From CAZAMI01 sp964627805 (GTDB lineage: Archaea; Thermoproteota; Thermoprotei_A; Sulfolobales; NBVN01): DNA of 64,000 nucleotides. Every line of letters starts with the position of its first letter. Position 1 is the stretch's first letter. Made by a program: the position numbers and the translations under genes. Positions 58,802 to 64,000 of this stretch are shown here, one piece after another. The DNA is taken from contig CAZVLA010000028.1 of NCBI GenBank assembly GCA_964627805.1, forward strand, positions 1-64,000. The letters run 5' to 3'. The notes under the pieces were generated by a model that was not told the origin of the DNA, did not search any database, and saw nothing but the letters and a program-made list of their open reading frames with translations.

Positions 58802-59761
58802 CTAACTTAAGTATCCTCTAAAGTTATCCCAACCACACCTTAGTACTCTACCCTCGAACACTACCTTACCACTACCTCTAACTAATTTACCTAGTACGGG
58901 GTATTCCTTGATGCTTACCCCCTCCTTTAGTGAAAACGCTATTACGTACTCCTCACCTAAGTACTTAATGATCTCCTCGATGCTTATGTTAAAGTACTCC
59001 ATGAAGTCCCTAACCTCCTTACACAAAGGTAATTCATCATTAAGTACTAAGTCAAGCCCTAGGGATTTAAGAATCTTAGTTACGGATATTAAGCCGTCAC
59101 TAACGTCAGTTGATGCTCTCACGTTACGTATCAAGTTAAGGAAGTTAGTAGGTGGTTCTGGACGTACTATCTCCTTAAGGTTAACTACATTCATAACATC
59201 ACGAATGTCCAGACCTTTGTAGTAAGTTATTGCTGGTATTGCTGATATCCCTAAGCACCTAGTTAGGTATACCACATCGCCTTCGCTAAACTTATTACTT
59301 ATTAATTCATTACTTACTCCTAAACCGAATACATCGATCCATCCGTCGTTACATAAGCAGGAATTAGTATCTCCTCCTAATATCCATGCACCTAATACCT
59401 TACTCAATTCCTTAACCCCAAGTACTAGGGACTTAATATCATCTACTTCGGAATCTCTCGGAATACCTAATGAAATTAGAAACGCAATTACATTACCTCC
59501 TTTACTTATTATGTCCGTAGCTGTTGATAGTGCAACTCTATATCCTAGATCCTCCATATTCATCCATGGGTATTTGGAAGAAGTTATTGAGGTACCATCA
59601 ACCTTAACTATTAAGTACTTACTACTTAGGTGTTCCTCAGTAATAACTGAAGCATCATCACCTAGTTCTAGGGGCGAGTTCCTAGGATATACATCCCTAA
59701 TTATGTTAAGCAACTCCTTAATTACTCCTAACTCACCTAATTCACGAATACGCAATACCAT
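58802..59761 (-). CDS. thiL: Thiamine-monophosphate kinase-like protein
   Basis: 319 residues. PurM-like ATP-dependent kinase fold: GDDASVI near residue 34, VKVDGTS, the YRVALSTATDIISKGG helix and GGDTNS near residue 127. Converts TMP to TPP, the cofactor end step. ATG at 59761. The TATA-containing gap to the divergent hydrogenase operon is 101 bp. Together with tenA suggests thiamine salvage. Confidence 0.85.
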   Translation of the reverse strand: MVLRIRELGELGVIKELLNIIRDVYPRNSPLELGDDASVITEEHLSSKYLIVKVDGTSITSSKYPWMNMEDLGYRVALSTATDIISKGGNVIAFLISLGIPRDSEVDDIKSLVLGVKELSKVLGAWILGGDTNSCLCNDGWIDVFGLGVSNELISNKFSEGDVVYLTRCLGISAIPAITYYKGLDIRDVMNVVNLKEIVRPEPPTNFLNLIRNVRASTDVSDGLISVTKILKSLGLDLVLNDELPLCKEVRDFMEYFNISIEEIIKYLGEEYVIAFSLKEGVSIKEYPVLGKLVRGSGKVVFEGRVLRCGWDNFRGYLS

Positions 59762-59825
59762 TACCTACGTTCTTTTAGGTTAATTAAGGTAAATAACTTA
59801 ATTAGTTGTTTATACAGTAAATACG

Positions 59826-59834
59826 TTATATGTA
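59826..59834 (+). promoter_or_regulatory. TATA box of the hydrogenase operon
   Basis: TTATATGTA lies 28-37 bases upstream of ATG at 59863. That spacing predicts a leaderless or very short leader transcript and favours the 59863 ATG over the earlier in-frame ATG at 59830, which falls inside the TATA region. Confidence 0.6.
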
Positions 59835-59862
59835 TAAATTCATACGTAATATTTACATTGTC

Positions 59863-60900
59863 ATGAAAGTAGAAAGTATAAGGTTAGATAAGCTTAGGTG
59901 GTACTTAGGTAGTAAGGATATCTACAGAGTTATTTTCGAGAAGTTGGTTGAGCTCGGTTACGATGTAGTAGCACCTAGTAAGGCAGGTAATTCCTACATA
60001 TTCAAGAAGGTCAGCTCCTTTAGTGAGGTATGCATTAACTATATTAGGACATCAAACACCTTAAGAACGTTCCTTGAACCTGAGGAGGTACTTTATAGGT
60101 GGTACTTAAGGGATAGTGAGTTAGTTATTAAGGAGGAACTACCTAGAGGGAAGTTAGCACTTTACGCCGTACATCCATGCGACGCTAACTCCTTAGTAGT
60201 TCTTGATGCATTACTGGGTTCAGAGCCTAGGGATATGTACTATGGAATTAGAAGAGCTAATTCGTTCGTAGTAATTGATGACTGCTTAGGTGGTGATGAG
60301 TACTGCTCATGCAGTGATGTAGGGGCTAGGATCCCGTGGGGTGGTTCAGGTGATTTGTGGTTAGTTAGGAATAATGGTAATGTCTACGTAACCGCTATTA
60401 GTAATAAAGGTACTGAGTTCCTTACTAGGTACTTAAGTAGTTACTTAAACATAGTACCGGGTGCGCCTAAGATCATTAACTATGGTACTTCTAAGGCTGA
60501 GTTAGTTAGTAGGTTATACATGCTTAACTACGCAGTAAATAATCCCTTATGGGCCCAGAAAGCTAGGGAATGCGTTTTCTGCGGTTCATGCTTAGCCGTA
60601 TGTCCTACATGCGTATGCTTCGACATAATTGACGTACCTAACGATGACTTAAGGTCAGGTACTAGGATTAGACGCTGGAATGCGTGTTTATTTAGGTCCT
60701 TTACGGCGGTAGCTGGTGGCAGAGTATTTAGGGAGTCCAGTGAAGATAGGTTCAAGATTAAGTACTACCATAAGTTCCTCTTCATACCTAGGAGGTTCGG
60801 TATTGTTGGTTGCGTAGGATGTGGCAGGTGTACTTACTTCTGCCCCGTAGGTATAGATCCTGTTAAGGTAGTTAAGGAGGTGATAGGTATTGCTCATTAA
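59863..60900 (+). CDS. Sulfhydrogenase beta subunit (iron-sulfur)
   Basis: Electron-transfer subunit of a cytoplasmic heterotetrameric [NiFe] hydrogenase (SH type, HydB/AsrA-like). Two ferredoxin-type cysteine clusters: CVFCGSCLAVCPTC and CVGCGRCTYFCPVG. Earlier CDAN and CLGGDEYCSCS cysteines may hold further iron-sulfur. I choose ATG at 59863 because of TATA spacing; an earlier ATG at 59830 is in frame. First gene of the operon beta-gamma-delta-alpha. Confidence 0.88.
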   Translation: MKVESIRLDKLRWYLGSKDIYRVIFEKLVELGYDVVAPSKAGNSYIFKKVSSFSEVCINYIRTSNTLRTFLEPEEVLYRWYLRDSELVIKEELPRGKLALYAVHPCDANSLVVLDALLGSEPRDMYYGIRRANSFVVIDDCLGGDEYCSCSDVGARIPWGGSGDLWLVRNNGNVYVTAISNKGTEFLTRYLSSYLNIVPGAPKIINYGTSKAELVSRLYMLNYAVNNPLWAQKARECVFCGSCLAVCPTCVCFDIIDVPNDDLRSGTRIRRWNACLFRSFTAVAGGRVFRESSEDRFKIKYYHKFLFIPRRFGIVGCVGCGRCTYFCPVGIDPVKVVKEVIGIAH

Positions 60901-61714
60901 TAATTCCTCAAACCCTCTACTACCGGTACCCGCTAAGGTAGTACTTATCAAGGATGAAGCGAGGGGTATTAAGACTTTAAGACTTAAGCCCAAAGGGAAA
61001 GTACCTGAGTTCACACCAGGTCAGTTCGTGATGGTGGGTGTCTTCGGTTACGGTGAAGCACCATTCGCTATAGCTTCATCACCTCTAATATCGGACTATA
61101 TAGAGGTATCCGTTAGGGCGGTAGGTGATGTAACTAACGCTATACATCGCCTATCAGTAGGTGATTGGGTAGGTATTAGAGGACCCTACGGTAGGGGATT
61201 CCCGGTGAGGGACTGGGAGGGTAGAAACGTAGTCATTGTTGCTGGCGGTACTGGCTTATTCGGTGTTTCGGCTCTACTGTGGTACTTATACGAGTTTAGG
61301 GGTAGGTACGGTAGGGTAATTCTGTTTTACGGTGCACGAACACCTCAAGACATACCTAGGCGTGATGACTTAAGAGTGTGGAGTAGTAGAATAGAGACAT
61401 ACTTAACAGTTGATAGACCTGACGGTAGGTGGAAGGGTGACGTTGGTTTAGTAACTACGTTGCTTGATAAGTATAAGTTACCTAGGAGAGGCGTTATCTT
61501 TGTTATATGCGGCCCACCAATAATGATTAAAGCTGTTTACGATAAATTAATTAAGCTTGACTATAGACCTAAGGACATGTACGTCTCCTTAGAGAGGAGG
61601 ATGCAATGCGGTATAGGTAAGTGCGGTGCTTGTATGTTAAGTAACGGTCTCTACGTATGCAAGGACGGCCCTGTTTTCCGTATTGATGAAATACCGGAGG
61701 CTGATCTGTCATGA
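60890..61714 (+). CDS. Sulfhydrogenase gamma subunit (FAD/NAD(P)-binding)
   Basis: 274 residues. Ferredoxin-NAD(P)+ reductase-type flavoprotein: FAD part (EFTPGQFVMVGV, RAVGDVTNA), NAD(P) part (VIVAGGTGLFGV, CGPPIMIK) and a C-terminal [2Fe-2S] cysteine loop (CGIGKCGACM, CKDGP). Couples hydrogenase to NAD(P)H. TTG start at 60890 follows a perfect GGAGGTGAT at 60876-60884 and overlaps the beta stop by 11 bases. Confidence 0.92.
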   Translation: MLINNSSNPLLPVPAKVVLIKDEARGIKTLRLKPKGKVPEFTPGQFVMVGVFGYGEAPFAIASSPLISDYIEVSVRAVGDVTNAIHRLSVGDWVGIRGPYGRGFPVRDWEGRNVVIVAGGTGLFGVSALLWYLYEFRGRYGRVILFYGARTPQDIPRRDDLRVWSSRIETYLTVDRPDGRWKGDVGLVTTLLDKYKLPRRGVIFVICGPPIMIKAVYDKLIKLDYRPKDMYVSLERRMQCGIGKCGACMLSNGLYVCKDGPVFRIDEIPEADLS

Positions 61715-62469
61715 GGAGATTAAGATTGGCTCAATACAGCTTAACTGGTTGCGAGGGCTGTGCCATATCATTAATTGATGCTATCTCATCACATCCTAAG
61801 CTACTTAATTACATAGAGATAGTCTCTTCTAGAATAATTGGTTACCTAGGTGTTGAGGATTCTGATGTAGCCCTTGTTGACGGCGCTGTAGTCACTAAAC
61901 ATGATGAGGAGTTAGCTAGAGCTGTGAGGAGGTCAGCCGACGTCTTAGTTGCTGTTGGTTCATGCGCACACATAGGTGGGTTAAGTACTCTGAAGGATGC
62001 CTTAGGATCTTCACACCTTAAGGTATACAAGAAGTGGCCGTTAAAGATCGAGCATATTGAGAGACCTAAGGCATTAAGCGATATTGTAAGTGTTGATTAC
62101 TTCCTCCCAGGGTGTCCGCCAGATCCTGAAGATTTAGCCAACTTACTTAAGTTACTGATACTCGGTAGGAGGTTTAGACTACCGGATAAGCCCCTATGCT
62201 ATGAATGCAGGTTATTCGGTACTTTAGAGTGCTTACTTAAGAGAGGAGAGGTCTGCTTAGGACCTATCGTGATCTCAGGTTGCGGTGCTAGGTGCCCATC
62301 ATTAGGTGCCCCATGTATGGGTTGTAGAGGTTTACAGGATGACGCTGACATACCTACCTTCTTGAGGACTGCTAGAGAGTTAGGTCTTAGAGTTGGTGAC
62401 GTATTAGACGCTATGCTTCCCTTCCTTAACAGATACTTAAGAAGTATTGAGGTTAGGAGAAAGGTATGA
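61711..62469 (+). CDS. [NiFe]-hydrogenase small (delta) subunit
   Basis: 252 residues, cytoplasmic, without signal peptide. Proximal cluster motif TGCEGCAIS near residue 13, VGSCAHIGG and DYFLPGCPPDPEDL follow. C-terminal cysteine-rich part (CYECRLFGTLECLLKRGEVCLGP, GCGARCPSLGAPCMGCRG) carries further clusters. ATG overlaps the gamma stop (ATGA). Transfers electrons from the active site to the gamma/beta subunits. Confidence 0.93.
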   Translation: MRRLRLAQYSLTGCEGCAISLIDAISSHPKLLNYIEIVSSRIIGYLGVEDSDVALVDGAVVTKHDEELARAVRRSADVLVAVGSCAHIGGLSTLKDALGSSHLKVYKKWPLKIEHIERPKALSDIVSVDYFLPGCPPDPEDLANLLKLLILGRRFRLPDKPLCYECRLFGTLECLLKRGEVCLGPIVISGCGARCPSLGAPCMGCRGLQDDADIPTFLRTARELGLRVGDVLDAMLPFLNRYLRSIEVRRKV

Positions 62470-62478
62470 GGTGATTAT

Positions 62479-63768
62479 ATGGGTTTAGAGTTGAGTATTG
62501 AGGAGGTCGCTAGGATTGAGGGTCACGCTGGTATTAATGTAGTTATTGAAGGTAATAACGTAATTACCGAGTTTAAGGTTTTCGAGGGTGCTAGGCTCTT
62601 CGAGGACTTCCTAATTGGTAGGAGGGCTGATGAAGTACCTAAGCTAGCTAGTAGAATCTGCGGGATATGCGGTATCACTCACTCCGTAGCTGCTTCTAAA
62701 GCCATTGATAAGGCATTAGGTATTAAGGTGAATGATAATGTTAAGTTAGTTAGGGAATTACTACTTAATCTCAACATAATTGAGAGTCACTTGCTTCACG
62801 TGGTATTCCTATCATTACCTGACATCTTCGGTGTTAATTCATTCCTTGAATTGCCTAAGGAGGTACTTAATTATTCCTTAAGGATCATAAACTTTAGGGA
62901 GGCTATTGGTAACCTTATTAAGCTCCTAGTAGGTGATAGGGTGCATGGCAAGACATTCACCGTAGGTGGGTTTACGTACCTACCACCTAGAGAGGAAGTA
63001 ATGGAGTTTAAGGACATACTGTCCGATGCTTATGAAGCAGTTAAGGAGTTTACTGAGGAACTAATTAGTAAGTATGAGGAGTGGTTTAAGAGTATAATCC
63101 TTAAGAAGAGGAAGCACTTCGTAGCCCTTAGTAGTAGGAATTATTCACCTTACGATGGTGTAGTATCCATCGATGATAGAGTAGAGTTAAGTGAGGATGA
63201 ATTCACTAATGAGATACGTGAGGTGAGCGTTACTTACTCGACAGCCAAAAGGGTTTACTTAAAGAACGGAGAGCCGTTCATGGTCGGTGCTCTAGCTAGA
63301 TTAATTACTAATAGGTCAGTAGTGCCTCGCGAATTAAGTAGTCTCCTCAATCAGTTACTAAGGGAGGCACCAGAGGTTGAGCCAGGCTTAATACCTTTAG
63401 CTCAACTCATAGAGTCTGCATATCTTATACTGAAGTCGCTAACACTGATCGATAGGTATGAGAGAAAGCCTTCATTAAGTACTGCTAAACTTAGGGGAGG
63501 TACTGCTACGGCATTAGTTGAGGCACCACGCGGTATACTCCTACATCACTATAGCGTAGATCCTACAGGAGTAGTAAGGAATGTAAATATAATAACACCT
63601 ACAGCATTCTTCGCAGCTGATCTTGAGGATTCATTGAAACACTACACACTAAATAAGCTAGGTATGGGTATACCCTTAAGTGACTTAAGGAGGAGGTTAG
63701 AGGATATCGTTAGGTGCTACGACCCCTGCATCTCATGTTCAGTACACGTAATCAGAATTAAGGATTAA
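62479..63768 (+). CDS. [NiFe]-hydrogenase large (alpha) subunit
   Basis: 429 residues, holds the NiFe active site. N-terminal ligand pair RICGICGITH and C-terminal pair DPCISCSVH are both intact. After the His there is VIRIKD, the short peptide removed by a maturation endopeptidase. Ribosome site GAGGTGAT (62468-62475) precedes ATG. No maturation genes (hyp, protease) are in the window. Nickel demand fits the NikR regulators upstream. Confidence 0.94.
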   Translation: MGLELSIEEVARIEGHAGINVVIEGNNVITEFKVFEGARLFEDFLIGRRADEVPKLASRICGICGITHSVAASKAIDKALGIKVNDNVKLVRELLLNLNIIESHLLHVVFLSLPDIFGVNSFLELPKEVLNYSLRIINFREAIGNLIKLLVGDRVHGKTFTVGGFTYLPPREEVMEFKDILSDAYEAVKEFTEELISKYEEWFKSIILKKRKHFVALSSRNYSPYDGVVSIDDRVELSEDEFTNEIREVSVTYSTAKRVYLKNGEPFMVGALARLITNRSVVPRELSSLLNQLLREAPEVEPGLIPLAQLIESAYLILKSLTLIDRYERKPSLSTAKLRGGTATALVEAPRGILLHHYSVDPTGVVRNVNIITPTAFFAADLEDSLKHYTLNKLGMGIPLSDLRRRLEDIVRCYDPCISCSVHVIRIKD

Positions 63769-63770
63769 TT

Positions 63771-63863
<93 letters not shown>

Positions 63864-63930
63864 TCCAATCTTAAGGGTATATTTTAGGGGATTTAAAGGT
63901 TTGATACGTCCTTACCTTAGTCAGAATGCC

Positions 63931-63940
63931 TTATATAGAT
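63931..63940 (+). promoter_or_regulatory. TATA-like element before a gene truncated by the window end
   Basis: TTATATAGAT at 63931-63940 is a good archaeal TATA match about 30 bases before a GTG at 63971. An inverted repeat ACCC/GGGT (63950-63963) lies between. Confidence 0.5.
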
Positions 63941-63970
63941 TGACCCAAACCCTTGATTAGGGTGTGTGTA

Positions 63971-64000
63971 GTGTTGAGGACTAAGGTTATAGCATCTTTA
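63971..64000 (+). CDS. Possible start of a gene truncated by the window end
   Basis: From GTG (63971) or TTG (63974) the frame reads MLRTKVIASL and stays open to the last base. The basic-then-hydrophobic start looks like a signal peptide or membrane segment. Supported only by the TATA element at 63931; no homology can be judged from ten codons. Confidence 0.35.
   Translation, partial: MLRTKVIASL

Overview
This window is from an archaeon, most likely a hyperthermophilic member of the Thermoproteota (Crenarchaeota). The evidence is consistent: ATG, GTG and TTG starts with GGAGGTGAT-type ribosome binding sites or leaderless TATA spacing, three of four tRNAs with an intron after the anticodon, eight or nine C/D box guide RNAs, XerA recombinase, an aKMT-type lysine methyltransferase, class II LysRS, DTD2 deacylase, geranylgeranyl reductase, a Tes-like tetraether synthase and a cytoplasmic sulfhydrogenase-type [NiFe] hydrogenase. 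I do not assign a genus. No CRISPR array, insertion sequence, prophage or rRNA was seen. The window reads as chromosomal core with a few unusual loci.

Layout. 1-5.6 kb: BMP-family nucleoside ABC transporter (binding protein cut by the window start, fused ATPase, two permeases) and an unknown gene. 5.6-5.7 kb: two tandem C/D guide RNAs. 5.7-9.5 kb: minus-strand operon xerA / DUF89 / metallo-beta-lactamase fold protein / zinc alcohol dehydrogenase. 9.5-15 kb: PhoU-like regulator, a guide RNA, site-2 protease, MscS with DUF432, rpiA, thioredoxin reductase. 15-27 kb: solo B3/4 protein, aminotransferase, radical SAM protein, PAC2 protein, Hsp20, lysS, nucleotidyltransferase, an amidohydrolase with an apparent ATT start, ribD-type reductase, endonuclease III, aKMT, UPF0173, and two ribbon-helix-helix genes around a long inverted repeat. 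27-34.6 kb: a minus-strand block with tyrS, AmmeMemoRadiSam radical SAM enzyme, creatininase-family hydrolase, thioesterase, an ECF transporter (S, fused A, T) and a threonine-synthase-like/winged-helix fusion that has lost the PLP lysine. 34.6-42.3 kb: Nudix, ATP-type PEPCK, nikR-tenA-tenA operon facing a second nikR, and feoA-feoB-membrane gene with a DtxR-like operator. 42.3-55.5 kb: serine hydrolase, DUF2148 protein, tRNA-Val, MFS, HD protein, two tandem guide RNAs, GT2 glycosyltransferase, glycerate kinase, tRNA-Pro, thrC, tRNA-Leu, UMP kinase, DTD2 and small unknowns. 55.5-64 kb: geranylgeranyl reductase facing the tetraether synthase, thiL, hydrogenase operon beta-gamma-delta-alpha, tRNA-Thr.

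How the genes work together. Metals are a recurrent theme: nickel sensors, iron uptake under an iron-box-like operator, and a nickel-iron hydrogenase. Thiamine-linked genes (two TenA, thiL, possibly the ECF transporter) also recur. The most novel-looking items are the ThrC-like/HTH regulator beside the ECF transporter, the nikR-tenA-tenA locus with a degenerate NikR and a degenerate TenA, and the dense set of C/D RNAs. Three of these RNAs have guides matching conserved 23S rRNA segments recalled from memory, and one overlaps the start of a coding gene.
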